DNA of 64,000 bases from Berghia stephanieae (taxonomy: Eukaryota > Mollusca > Gastropoda > Nudibranchia > Aeolidiidae): positions 90,984,783 to 91,048,782 of the forward strand of contig CM067442.1 of the NCBI GenBank assembly GCA_034508935.3, written 5' to 3'. Every line of letters starts with the position of its first letter. The stretch's first letter is position 1. Positions 46,226 to 60,700 of the stretch are shown here, piece after piece. A program made the translations under genes and the position numbers. The notes under the pieces were generated by a model. The model ran no database searches. It was given only the letters and a program-made list of their open reading frames with translations, and had not been told where the DNA came from.

Positions 46226-49200
46226 GAAGGTGCTCTCAAGTTGTTTCGGTTTAATTAAATTATTTGCGGTTTAAGGTATTTTTCGGTTTAGCTTCTTTCG
46301 AGTTAAAGTAATTTTACTGTATACACTTTACTCTGTATAATGATTCAAACAGAGGAGTATGGAAATGAGAATTGTCCCAGCCAGTGTCACAATAAATGGA
46401 ATTCGCAAAGAGCAATTCAATTTGATTTTTATTGAGAATTTTAATTATCATTAAAATAATGATTACAAGGAAACTTAAGCATGTCATAACAAATTACCAC
46501 TTACTTGTGAATTTTTAAAATGTGACTTGATCATCTGACCAATGTTTTGTGTATGAGAAAGATCCAAGGCAGCATCAACTTCATCCAGGATGTAGATAGG
46601 GGCAGGTTTGAACAGCAACATAGCCAGAATTAAGGATAACGCCACAAGAGATCTAGAAAGAAGATTTTTTTAAAGCAAACATTTTTAACATTAGGCACTT
46701 TAAAAAGTTCTTCAAATGAATGATTTGCACTGATATGGAAGATCACTACTTCCGTCATTGTTGAAATATGAATTTGAGGTTGTGACAAAATGTAAAAAAG
46801 ACGATATTTTGAAAAAAATATATATGAATAAAATTTCTTAAAAACTAGTATGCAGCACAAATTCCTTGACCTCATACTCCTCATCTTTAATACCCCTCAT
46901 ACTATACTTAATTCCAGAATTTATCAATCTATTTCCGTTATAAGTTCCATGTTCCATGAAGTTTGATTTTAAATTTCACCCACCCATTCACTTTTTAATT
47001 CTTCATATCTGTAACACTTTGTCTCAGTTCTCTCACTGTTATTATTCAATGCAATTGTCACATATTGCCATGTCAGTCATTACTTGATCAAGTTACCAAA
47101 TTAATGAGAAGATCAAATTCTCTATTCCTATCCACAGTCTGAAGACAATATCATCACACCCCTATCCTATGACCCTCAGCACAAAGCAAACATTTGATGG
47201 GTAATCGATTACTGTTCCTATCAGTCATTGCCATCCTCATCCCATTACTATTTCCATATACCTGCCCTAAGTCCCTCCCCACCTCTCTTTATCCTGAAAA
47301 GTCAAGGAAATGAAAAACCTTAATCGAATGACTTGATACTTACTCTGAAAAGGTCTGTATAAAGCGGTGATACAAAGCAGAGAGAAAAATACAAGAAACA
47401 ATCAACCTGCCTCGACTGGAACCGAACATCAGACCTCCTGATTACCTGTCGGACGTGTTACCATTACACCTAAGAGGCTACCCAAACGTTTGGGACAACT
47501 TGATGCATATATTCTTCTCAAGAGTACACGTTTCCATTGTGAACCCTTACTTTGTATCATAAGTAACATACATTGAACATGAAAGGGTTAGAACAAAGAC
47601 ATGAGTAAACCAATTTTTATTTTGAAAGTATCAAAGTAATAAATTAGGGAGTAGGCAGTTGGTGTAAGATAAAAATCTGAAAAGGTGTGTTTGAACAGTA
47701 CCAGAAAAAAAATGACAGGAAAAATAATCATCTTGTTTGACTGGGGATTGAATCTCACACCTCCTGATTATCGGCATAGAAGCATAAGTTGTCCCAACTA
47801 TCAGGTAACCTCTGACCAGTAATCGAGAGGTCTGAGGTTTGATCCCTAGTTGTCCTTCAGACCCATTAGGCACATAGAGCTGGAGTTTATCCCAGTTTCT
47901 GTGGCATTAGATGAACAATATCAATTGTTTGCTCCCCTTTGGATGTGTCGCTGGTCTACTCCAAAGTATTTTCCACCAGATCTAACATACCTAGCTACCC
48001 AATCACAGTTGGGTGGACAAAGGGATCAGACTAAAAAACTTGATCCTGGTCCCTTAATGTGAAATAGATGCCCTATCAATTGAGTTATCAGAATCCCTTG
48101 TTAATGAAAAGCATTTGCAATATTAAAGGAACCCTTATATATTTAAAAAAAAAAAAACTATTAGAATTCTAAAAGTTCTGAACTTCCTTCTCTTCCCTCT
48201 GTTATTTCTAAATTTGCAACAACCCACCAATTCTTTTTAAAAAATCATTGGCTTACCTCTGGCCACCACTTAGTTCTCCCAGTGATTCTTTCCAAACAGC
48301 TCCAAAACCAACTTTAACTTCAAGGCCATCTAAAACAGTTTGACCTTCTGGTGGAGTTAACTTTGCTTGTGTTCCAGGTAGGAGTGTAGAAAATATAGAT
48401 CCAAAATCCTTTCATTTAGAAAATAAATAAATTTCTTTGGTAATAATTGAAAACTCAGTTTTGATTCACAAAATAGAAAGGAACCTTCCATCAAAAAGTG
48501 GATTTGTAGGTTCGAATCATTCCTCAGACAATTTTCTCTCTCTGATCTTTTTTATCAGCCACTAACCTAAACCCTTTGACTAGACCATGTGGCAAGGGCA
48601 TTTTTGCTTGTGTCTGGTGTAGTGGGACAAATGGAAAATTCTTTTTTTCTTTTGTTTGAAAAATACAATGTTGAGGTAAAATTTCAACTCCAGTTTATTA
48701 ACAGAGAAGAATGGTGTGGACGTTCTGGTTTTTTTTCTTTATTAACAGACAGGGCGATTGATAAGAAATAGAATACATAACATAGGGTAGTAATGATAAT
48801 TAAAACAATTAAATGCATGGCTTCTCTTCTTAATCAGTAAAATTCACAAAGATGGTATCTCCAAATTGTTGTTAACTGTTTTCTATGATATGTTTACAGG
48901 TGAGGGACCCAACTTAAAGTGTTCATCCTTAAGGATAAGAACCCCAGCACCAAATCAGTGATGATCCTATCCCCTACCCCACAATCAAAGAAAACGTGAA
49001 GAAAGTGCTGTGAAGAAAGTGCTTTGAAAAAAAAAAAAATTATAATTTTTAACATCATAGAAAGATAATAACAAATAGTCACGTTATTGAGATACCATAC
49101 CATCTTTGGGAATATTACTGAAGTCACAGATCTAGGGACTGAGGTCATGCATATATTCCATAGTCTTAATTACCAAGTTTCAAATTTGAAGAATTTGTGA

Positions 49201-52200
49201 CAGTGTTAACTTAAATAGAATTTTACATCTATCATAATAGCTTTTACTTTTTAGAAAAGAATAAGGCAATGAGATGTGGGGGTATGGGTCTTGTTTGTTT
49301 GTTTTTTTTTTTTAAAGGGTTTTACGGCGCTTGCAACACATTTAGGCTATATCAGCGCCAGTAAAAAGGAAGAAAATGGGATAGTAAAAAGTTCAAGAAT
49401 TACAATTAAAGCACTCAAGAAAAAGTAAGACCTAGGGGAACTGTGAACAAATAGGGATCAGATGTAGATTCCAAGAGCATACCACCAATGTACTTAGTTT
49501 AAAATCACATATAAGTCTCATCCGGACACAAGCACAAAATCCAACAAAGAGGGATTCACTCAAATGCTTACATTATACATTCAAAATAACAAATATAATA
49601 ATACATAACAGAGAGATGATTTACAAGGGAAAAAAATATCATCTCCCAAAACAATAACTAAGCATTTGACTGTTTCCCTCCCAGCTAGGACTCCGGCCAG
49701 GGCCAGGATAAAACCAAGTAATCTCATTCCAAGACAAAGACAGAAAGCATGTTGGAAAACAGATATAAGGGGATAGAAGACACAGTATGTAGCCCCTGCC
49801 CACTATGGGAGATCAGGAACCCCACCCAGAGGTATGGGTCTAAATTGACATGTACTTATTTGCAGGTCTGATAACCGGAATTGTTATGGTCTAATTGTTG
49901 TAATGGAAATACTTTCAAACCAACGAAAAAATATTCTCCATTTCAGCAATGTTAAATCAAGCCCATAATTATGTATTCGGTTATTAATCCTCTATTTTCT
50001 TTCACTTTTGAATCACTACTCCATACCCCTCATGAGCATACACGTGCTTGCTCTGTTTATGTATTTTCGTGAATTTTTCATTTGATTATATATCAAAATA
50101 AAAGCTGTATCAGTATCAAACACCAATAAAATATAATTTACCTTATTAACTTGCTCCCATGCTTTGATGAGAGCTGCCTTCTTTTTTTTATCCAGTTCTT
50201 CAATGACAGAAGCAATCTTTGCTTTATCATTAAGTACCACTCTCCTTTTCTTCATTAGATCATTGTACTGAAGATGATAAAATCATTTTAAATGTTATGT
50301 AACACAATATGAGGGGGCAGAGTGGCTCAACAATAAGTACTTGGTTCAAGTCCAACCAGCATTGCTGTGTGGCCTTGTGCAGGTCATTTAATTACCTTAG
50401 CTCAAAAGGACACTGTTCTCATGACAACCCACCTGGAGTGATTATTAGTACGCAAATATCAATTCCACCCTAGAGATTTTAAAAATTTAACTTTAAAAAA
50501 AAAACAGATGAAAGAAAATAACATAAACATCAAGTTTCCAACTTGAGTCAAGGTAATTTTAAATAAGTAGGTTAGAATTATATGTTTGTTTGTTTTTTCC
50601 ATAAATCTTAAAAATCCATTTATTCGTCCAAAAGAGAAAAAAAATCTATCTTCAGAATCTATTCTTAGGGAAGACAGGAATAAATTTCCCCCAACATCAA
50701 AAAAAGAAAAGAAAAAGAAAGAAAAGATAATAGCTTAAACCCTGGATAAAATCAGGTTTCCATGCCTTCACTTGGAGTCATCATGTAGTTGGGGCCATTA
50801 GAAATTTTTTACCATCTGCTTAACGGTACCAAATTTGAAAAACTTTGTAGGCTTTATGGCTCTGCAGGACTAACTGCGTATCATCATATTTAAGAGTCTA
50901 TTTATTGTTCTTTTTCTTGATTGAGCCTAACAATTTGCAGGTAAGGTTCAATTTGACCAACTTCAAATCAAATTTAACAGTTTTCACCAAAGTGGTGTGG
51001 CATTGAAGCTTGCATCTTATTGCTGCTATTGCTCTCTTGGTGAAAATGGTTATACCTGTAGTTCCCACCAAATGAATATTGAAAGAAATTACAATTTGAA
51101 AGAAATTGTTACACATTAAACGCACAACTGTGATTATGACATGCAGCCAATTAAGGTAATGCCATCATTCAAGGTCTTTTTACAAACCTGTTCTTCAGCT
51201 GATCCAAGGAGATTCATGGCACGAACATTAACATTCTTTGAAAGTTTATTCTTAGTGTCTGTCAACTTTTGTATCTTTTTCTCTGCCTCCTTAGGGTCTT
51301 GAGAGTTAAAATCATAGATTGTATTGGGCTGACCAAAGAACCTATGTTCATCAGCAATCCAATCATACTGTTCGAGAAGGGCTTCCACCTAGATTAAATT
51401 GAAAGAAGTAAAAATTTAGAATCAAAATGATCTGTGAAACAATATCTTTATCATAATTCATTGAGAATGAATGGGGACCTTAAAATAGCAGTCTCAATTA
51501 AACAAAGTTGATGAAAAAACCCAAACTGAATCAACCCAAAATACAAGATTTCCACCCTTATTTCTAATTCTATGAACCAAATTGGTATAGTGTAATTCAA
51601 TTTAGTCTCGTATTCATTACTAATACAAATAATAACATTTTCACCAACTCTAAAACTTTGTTGAAAAAATCTGATGCTGAAGGAAAAAATACAAATTTAG
51701 CCACTTATGAGGAGAAAAAAAAACATTAACAAATTTACCAATTAAACCTGTATTAACAAATATGTTTAAAAATATGCATTTTCAAACAAGCTGTCAAGCA
51801 TGCTTATCAATCTTTACAAATGACAGGTCTGTAATACTTACATATTTATTAGCATCTTTTGCATCTTTTTGAATCTTGGCAGACTGGTGCTCCAATTCCT
51901 GCACTTTAAGATCACACTGATTAGATTCCTTGTTCAGTTTACGTTTTTCATCATCTTGCTTGGCCATGTCCTGGTTGTAAGCTTTCAGTGTCTCTTTTTG
52001 CTTATTCAAAGCTTCCTGAGCCTTTTTCACATTAGCCTTGAGGAGAAATAATTCAGAGACGCCAACTTTAAATTTGGCTCACAGGAGTTTCAGGCACCAC
52101 TCGTAGGAATTTCAATGCCGAAAGAGGAATTTCGGCACACAAGAAAAAGGAATTGGAATGGTATTGTGTTTACATATTATTGTATTGTTCTAAATAGATA

Positions 52201-52805
52201 ACTGATTAGAATTATATTATGATACATAAACACATTGCCAAATACAATCCAAAGTTTCCTTATTTCAAATGAAGTAAAGCTCCAAAACCTAATGGTAGAC
52301 TTTGTAGTACTGTTGGTAGGAGGATGATGTGGTGTTGGTGGTTGTAGTAATAATGGTAGTGATGATGAAGATGTGATAATCGTTGTTGTTAGTGGTAGTG
52401 ATGATGATATGGTGGTGGTGGTTGAAGTAGTAGTGGTAGTGATGATGAGGTGGTGGTGGTATAGTGGTTGTAGTAGTTGTGGTCGTGATGATAATGATGT
52501 GGTGGTGGTTGTAGTACCGGTGGGTGATGAATATGTGGTGGTGATGGTGGTTGTAGTACAAATGGTAGTGATGATGAGTGATGGTGGTTGTAGTAGTATT
52601 GGTAGTGATGATGTGGTGGTGATGGTGGTTGTAGTACAAATGGTAGTGATGATGATGTGGTAGTGGTGGTTGTAGTAGTAGTGGTAGTAGTGGTAATGAT
52701 GATGTGGTGGTGGTGGTTGTAGTTGTACTGGTCGTGATGATGATGTGGTGCTGGTGGTTGTATTAGTAGTGGTAGTGATGATGATGTTGTAGTGGTTGTA
52801 GTAGT

Positions 52806-52880
<75 letters not shown>

Positions 52881-52901
52881 TAGTAGTAGTAGTATAGTAG
52901 A

Positions 52902-52948
<47 letters not shown>

Positions 52949-53006
52949 ATGATGATGATGTGGTAGTGGTGGTGTGGTTGTAATAGTAGTAGCAGTAGTA
53001 GTAGTA

Positions 53007-53067
<61 letters not shown>

Positions 53068-56000
53068 TGTAGTAGTAGTAGTAGTGATGACGATGTGGTT
53101 GTGGTGGTTATAGTAGTAGTGGTGGTAGTGATGATGTGATGGTGGTGGTTGTAGTAGCAGTGGTAGTGATGATGATGTGGTGGTGGTGGTTGTAGTAGTA
53201 GTGGCAGTGATGAAGATGAGGTGGTGGTGGTGCTTGTAGTAGTAGTGAGGATGTTGTAGTGGTGGTTGTAGTAGTAGAAGTAGTGATGATGGTTGTAGTA
53301 GTATTAGTGGTAGTGATGATGTGGTGGTTGTAGTAGTAGTGGTAATGATGATGTGGTGGTGGTGGTATTGTAGTAGTGGTGGTTGTAGTAGTAGTGGTAG
53401 TTGCAGTGATGATAAGTGGTGGTGGTGGTTGCAGTAGTAGTGGTAGTAATGATGTGGTGGTGGTGGTGGTTGTAGTAGTAGCAGTAATGATGATGTGGTT
53501 GTGGTGGTTGTAGTAATGATGTGATGGTGGTGGCTGTAGTAGTAGAGGTAATGACGATGTAGTGGTGGTGGTGGTTGTAGTAGTAGTGGTAGTGATGATG
53601 ATGTGGTGATGTAGTAGTGGTAGTGATGATGATGTGGTGGTGGTTGTAGTAGTATTAGTGGTAGTAATGATGATGTGGTGGTGGTGGTTGTAGTAGTAGT
53701 GGTAATGATGATGTGGGGGTGGTTGTAGTAGTAGTGGTAGTGATGATGTGTGTGGTGGTGGTGGTTGTAGTTGTAGTGGTAGTTGCAGTGATGATGATGT
53801 GGTGGTGGTGGTGGTTGCAGTAGTAGTGGTAGTGATGATGTGATGCTGGTGGTTGTAGTAGTAGTGGTAGTGATGATGATGTGTGTGGTGGTGGTTGTAG
53901 TAGTAGTGGTAGTGATGATGATGTGGTGGTGGTGATTGTAATGGTGATGGTAGTGTGGTAGTGGTAGTGATGATGATGATGGGGTGGTGGTGGTTGAAGT
54001 TGTGGTAGTGGTGATGATGTGGTGCTGGTGGTTGTAGTAGTAGTGGTAGTGATGATGATGTGGTGGTGGTGATTGTAATGGTGATGGTAGTTGTAGTAGT
54101 GGTAGTGATGATGATGATGTGGTGGTGGTGGTTGAAGTTGTGGTAGTGGTGATGATGTGGTGATGGTGGTTGTAGTAGTAGTGGTAGTGATGATGTGGTG
54201 GTGGTGATTGTAATGGTGATGGTAGTTATGGTAGTGGTAGTGATGATGATGATGTGGCGGTGGTGGTGTAGTAGTAGTGATGATGTGGTGATGGTGGTTG
54301 TAGTAGTAGTGGTAGTGATGATGATGTGGTGGTGGTGATTGTAATGGTGATGGTAGTTGTGGTAGTGGTAGTGATGATGATGATGTGGTGGTGGTGGTTG
54401 AAGTTGTGGTGATGGTGGTTGTAGTAGTAGTGGTAGTGATGATGATGTGGTGGTGGTGTATTGTAATGGTGATGGTAGTTTGTGGGTAGTGTAGAGATGA
54501 TGATGATGTGGTGGTGGTGGTTGTAGTAGTAGTGGCAATAATGATGATGTGGTGGTGGTTGCAGTAGTAGTGGTAGTGATGATGGTTGTAATACTAGTGG
54601 CAATGATGATGATGTGGTAGTTGGAAAAGGGGGGGGGGGGGGGGGGGGTATCCTTGGAACAAATTGACCTCACCGGAATTTGACGGAAGTTGCCCGGAGC
54701 CCGGAATTTTATGCTCCAGACCGGAGTTTTTTCCGGTGAAACCGGAGTTTTGGCATCACTGAATAATTGAGCGGTTTGGATAATGAAACAAAAATAAAAT
54801 AATATGATGAAACAACAAAGTTCAACACAAATGAGATCCTCATTACTTCGATAACAACAATAACAACAAAGCAAGAAAACTCTTATAACATTTACTTCAT
54901 AAATTTTATTTTTAAAGCTGAATATGCTACAGGGTTGCCAATTCAGAGGCAAAAATTTACTGAACTTATACGCAAACACATCGACCAACCCCTATGTGAA
55001 CACTGGACTCCCGTAAAAAGACATACTGTACTTATTTTTCAATAAATGACATGGCATTATGGTTAAAGATAACAATAGGTCAAGTGTGATTAGGCTTGTA
55101 TCTTGGTGCTCACTGGCTGGAGGTTCATTATCTAATCAGCTCAACATCCGTAAGCTTTGACTTCCGCTCACCCAGTGATTTGAAAAAAGTATGGATATTT
55201 TCTAACTTAATGAATTCTGTAAATATACAGAAAATCGGCAACCCTGATGTTATTCAGTTTATAATCGAACCAACTGGCAAACTATAAAAATATTTCACTA
55301 AGTTTCCTATAAATTCTGATAAAAAGTATCCTTATCCATAGCTGCCAACTTTTCAAAAGTAAAATGAACGCCCATTTGGCCTGGGATGATGGACGACCAA
55401 AAAAATTATTTCTCTTGAACCTAAACCGTTATAAAAGCTTGCTTGAAAAAAAAAATAGAATCAGATCAATATGTTTTTTTTTAAGGGATTGAATTTATAT
55501 TCCATAAATTAACAAAGGGAAATAATCATTCTAATGTTTAATTTATATAAACAATTGATTTTCTGATTGAATACCTTCCAATCAAAGATGTTGATTTAAT
55601 TTAATTTTTAATTAATTCAATATTTGTAACAAAACGTGAAAGTATCAATACTGTCTGAGAATACTAAAAGTACATTCGAGGCTAATATGCATTTTTTTTT
55701 TTTGCAAATCTCCAATACATTATAAAAGGTTTTAGTGAAAAACAGGCATCATATAATCAACTGGAATTTTTTTAATTGTTGAAAATCATTTATGGTATAG
55801 AGGATAATTCAAATTAAAGAGCTACATAGGAATGGAGAATATGCTATGCTGATTTAAACCCTGCCCATCATCTCTCGCTGCACATCAAAAATAATAATAA
55901 TAATAATAATAATAGTAGTAATAGCAATAATAATAATTCATAAGGTCTTGTTCACCACAAATTAGCCAAAAATTACAAAATACGGATTTTGAACTAAAAA

Positions 56001-57679
56001 TACGGACTTACGGACTCAGGAAGTCAAATACGGAACAAATCCGTTTTAACGGAACGGTTGGCAGCTATGCTAATCTAAGGAGAAGAATTTGGTGTCTCCC
56101 AAAAATCAGTAGACATCAATTTTGAAAGTATAAATAATAATAATAATAACAATAATAATAATGATAATCATCATATCCTCATTATTTCAACACTAACAAA
56201 GATCAAAACAAAAACAAAACAAAAATCCCAAGAAACAACAAATGGCAAGAAAACTTTTATAACCTTTACTTCATAAATTCTATTTTTAAAGCTGAATAGG
56301 TTGCTTAGTTTATAATCGATTCACGCGACAAATTATAATATTTGGTGTCTCACAAAAATCAGTAAACATCAATCTTGCATTGCAGAATCATCATCTACAT
56401 CAGTGAAATCTCAGATTGATCAGAGGGGGTCAAGAGGTTAAATAAAAATAATATATATTGAGGGATCCCGATGAGAGGTGACTTTTAGAAAAAAAATTTT
56501 TAATTTCATTGTTTATTTGTCATTGGCCAAAGAAGGGTTTTGAGCCAGAAACGTTTGATTTGGTATTCTGTTCTTTTTGACGCTGCTATATTCATTTTTG
56601 TTTATTACTTTTTAAAGTCCACAGCTTCTAGCAGGTTAGTATCACATTTAAAAAACCTTAAAAAAACAGTGCAGCTTCTGCAATAGCAATTGTCATATGT
56701 GCTTAGATCACATGACTATTCTGACCAATAAGCAGGATTGTGGTTAGTCGCTGTTGTTCACAGGGGTAGGCTTTAATATAAGCTATTTAAAAAATATCCG
56801 CACATGGTGCTTGCATGGTTACAGTCTATTATATATATACAGATATATTTACATCAGACAAAGCCAATTCCTCATTGAGTTCTTTTAGGCCATTTTCCAA
56901 AGCAGTGATTGACTCAGCAACAGGATCCAGTTGGTCAATGTACGACTGCATTTCCTTCTGAAGAGTTTCTATCTCAAGCTTCATAGCATCCACTTCCTTG
57001 AAAGGAAATACAAAAAGTGAAATTATTATGAACAGACTGTATTGTGGCAATATAAATACCAATGTACTTATTTCTCTTTAATAACGACTCCTATCTACAT
57101 CATATTATGAATACAATAAAAATCACAATGATAACAGTAGTAGTAATATTAATCTATATGCTAATGGAGCTAAGGTCACATTACCATAAAAATATAGAAT
57201 GCTTAAATGATATTTTACAGGAAATAAAAAAAAATTTGAACAAGTTTTGAAATAATTTCAGAGATTTAAAGGTTTGTTTGTTTGTTTGTTGCTTTAGGTC
57301 TCTTCCAACACAATTGAGGTTATATGAGAGACCGCTGAAACAAAAAAACAAGCAATCTAACAAAAATAGTACAAATGTAAATCAAAATCATAACCTAAAG
57401 ATATCATAAGCTAAATTATAAATAACCAAGAACAAACAGGCAGAAGATTTACAGAAAAAAAAAATATCCCCTATCAAAAATACAATCACAAACCAAAGAA
57501 GGATAGGCTAGTAAAGAGAAGAAGAAACGACATCACTATCGGATCGTACACCCATGCGAACATCATAGGTATATGATTCAAGGGTGATGCTCCCATCCAA
57601 CCACCCGCGAGTTTAGAGTTTTAAAGGTGTGTGTCAGCGTATTTTGTAGTCAAGAAAATGCAATTTAGATTTTAGATTC

Positions 57680-57721
<42 letters not shown>

Positions 57722-60700
57722 TAATAATAATAATAATAATAATAATGATGATGATAATAATAAAATAAAATAAAATAAAACAAAAATTTAATAATAGCTC
57801 AGACAGACCTGTAGATGACCTTTGGCTCTGGCTGCCTGCTCTTCCATTTTCTTCTTGCTGGAGGCCACAAGTTTATCTGCCTCCTTCAATTCTTTTTCCC
57901 TCAAGGCTTCAGCATTTTTCAGTTTGTACTCCAAATCTTTCACTTTCTGCTGGGCTTTCTTTTCCACATCTTGTGCCTCCTTCAAAATGCGATGCTGCTC
58001 CTCTTTTAGATAAATAAGGAAATAAAATATATTTGCTAAGTAATGAGAGCTCAATCCTTAATATCTTGTTTCGTCATTATTATTTTTCTTTTTGGCTTCT
58101 TCCCTCCCCATACTCTTCAATTTTTTTCATTTTTTGTCATTTATCTAAAATTCTATTTGATTTCATTAAATTAGATAACAGTCTAACATTCTAGATTGTT
58201 GAAGTCAATTTTTAGAATCAATATTTTCATTAGAATTTAAAAAATCTATACAACCAAAACTAAAACTTACCAACTGAGGCTTTTAAAGCATTGACTTCTT
58301 CCAGCTGCTGGTGATGACTGCTCTGTTCTAAGCGAACCAAAAGTTGCTCTGCCTCTTGTGCTTTTAGGTCATATTGAAGTTTAGCCTCTGAGAACCTAAA
58401 GAGAAAGAATAATGAAAAAAGTAAACCTCATCTTACTATCTTGTCCAAGATTAAATTCAAGCCTCTATTACTTTCCAATAGAGAGTAATTCAACTTGAGT
58501 GAATTGAGTACCTTCCAACTTTCTGAGGATAAACAAAGACTATCATTCACAGTTTATACATCTGATTATAACAATTGTTTGGTTATGATTTTTAAGAGTT
58601 TTATGGCTCTTGCAACACCTATAGGCCATTTCAGTGCCAGTGAAAAAGGGACATGATAGGGGAGAAGTTGTTTTGAAGTTAAAAGCGAAAAAATAAAACA
58701 AATCTAAGGTAAGAAAATCTGTTTCATATAAGGAACAGAAGATTTCATAAACAATCTAACAATTTGCCTATTTTGAACCTATCTAAAAACTCCCATCCAG
58801 ACACAAGCAAAGGATCCCGTTATGAAAGATACACTCACATATTTACAAAGTACAAAACATTGAAAACTAAAAACAAAAATAGTTAATAACTAAGAGACAA
58901 TCTACAAGAGAAAAAATATCATCTCTCAATAAAATAGGAATTATATATTTACCCTTCCAGGACCAGGAAAAAATAAGCAATGTCAATCTAAAACAATGAC
59001 AAGGGCAACAGGGAAAGGGAAAACAGATATAGGGGGATATAAGACAGCAATAGTAACCTCTCCATCCACAGAGCGACGTCAAGGACCCCACCCCAGATTA
59101 TAAATGGTAACAGAGTTCTTTCAAAAACGTTGCAGATCAATCATTTGATATCATGATGAGTAAAATCGCTCTGTGATTTGATAGAAGCTTTTTAACTTTT
59201 CACATCAGAATAACGTTATCAAGTCTACTTAATCAGATTGAAAAGCAATTCTATCAAAGGCTTAAAGTGAACCCAGAGACAACACCATTAACTTTAAAAT
59301 AAAAAAATCAAGAGAAAAGTCAATGGTTACCATTCAAGACACTGCATACAAAATTATCTACACTGTACATCTAGTGTATGTTTTTAAGAGCTTTATAGTG
59401 CTTGCAACACTTTTAAGTCATTTCAACACCAGTAAAAAAGAAGAAAATGGGATAATCAAAAAATTATAGATTTAAGATTAAAAGCATCAAGCACAAAGGG
59501 AACTGGTTTAAGTAGAGAACAGAAGTAGATTCCAACCAAGAGCTTAGTCTTAGATCACCTCAAAGTCCCATCTCGACATAAGACAAGGATCTAATTGATA
59601 CACTCAAATGCTTACAAAACCTGGTACATCATTTGAGAGAGATTTGGGATAAACCAAGGAGATTTGGCTAAAATGCTGGAGATTGCAGTTTTACCGATCC
59701 ATAATTTAACAGTAACATCTGAGAAGTGTAAATTATATAAATTATCCTAAGAATTCTCAAGAAAATGTAAACCTTTCAATTTCAGGGAGATTATAATAAC
59801 TTGCAGGAGAGAGGGAGATAGTTGGTAATTCTGGGAGACTCCCGCAAGTTTCCAGAGGGTTGGCAGCTATGAGAAAGCCCAGCCTCACTTTTGTTGTATT
59901 AATTATATTTACCACATAACTATAAATACTACTACATTCACAACATGTTGAAGTCTTGATAGGTTGTTCAAATTAAAAAGACAATCCCCAAATTAATCAA
60001 TTGAAAGGTTAGTATCACTTTGCTTAACTGGAATGATTTTTGTGCAATGGTGCTATTCCAGTTAAGCAGCTTATATTATATAATAATTTGTATAAAAGGA
60101 GGAAAAAAATACAGTAGGTTCTAAAACTTACTTAATTATCTGCCTTCAGGAGGATTGAGTAATTCTTTAAAGGATTAAATATATGTGTTCTGCATCAAAT
60201 CTTCCTTTTCAACACGTGACAATTAAAGATGATTATGTAGTTCAAATATTGGAGCCAAAAATGATTTGTTGTAGCAAGGATAATTTGGTATTTTCTAACT
60301 AACACAAATGCATAAAATGTGACCTACCATCTAAATACAGTATTATGTCAGCTTGAACCAGTTGCTAAAAATACTAGAAATGCGATATTTTAGTTTTTGT
60401 CACTGTAAGAAACTATATCCATTGTCCTCAATAAAACATACTCAATCCATGTCTTTTGATTTTTTTTTGTATACATTCAATTTTAAGTATTTAAATCAAC
60501 CCAACATAATACTGTTTTAGGAGGTGGGTCACAAACACATCAGTCATAGCTTACTTTCCAGCAACTTTCTTAACTTCATTCAGCTCACGGTCGAGTTGCT
60601 CTTGACGATCAAATTTTGATTGCACTTCAATCTCCAAATTGCTCATTTCTTTGATGACTGCTAACATTGAGGCTGACTGAGTACGACCACCTTTTGAAGA

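Larger units (their letters stand above)
52054..54761. mobile_element. hAT-like element expanded by a minisatellite
   Basis: Ends CAGAGACGCCAACTTT and the inverse of CAGTGATGCCAAAACTCC, with AATAATT repeated exactly at 52047-52053 and 54762-54768. Both arms carry GGAATTT/CCGGAGTTT-type sequence. About 2.3 kb of the 2.7 kb is the trinucleotide-rich tandem array. The left end lies in the 3' splice region of the SMC2 exon ending at 52036. Confidence 0.65.

Noticed and set aside
53108-54988. 626-codon minus-strand open frame rich in His, Thr, Pro and Ser
   Set aside because: It is a reading of the trinucleotide minisatellite plus flanking transposon DNA inside an SMC2 intron. A simple repeat without TAA/TAG/TGA in one frame stays open by composition.
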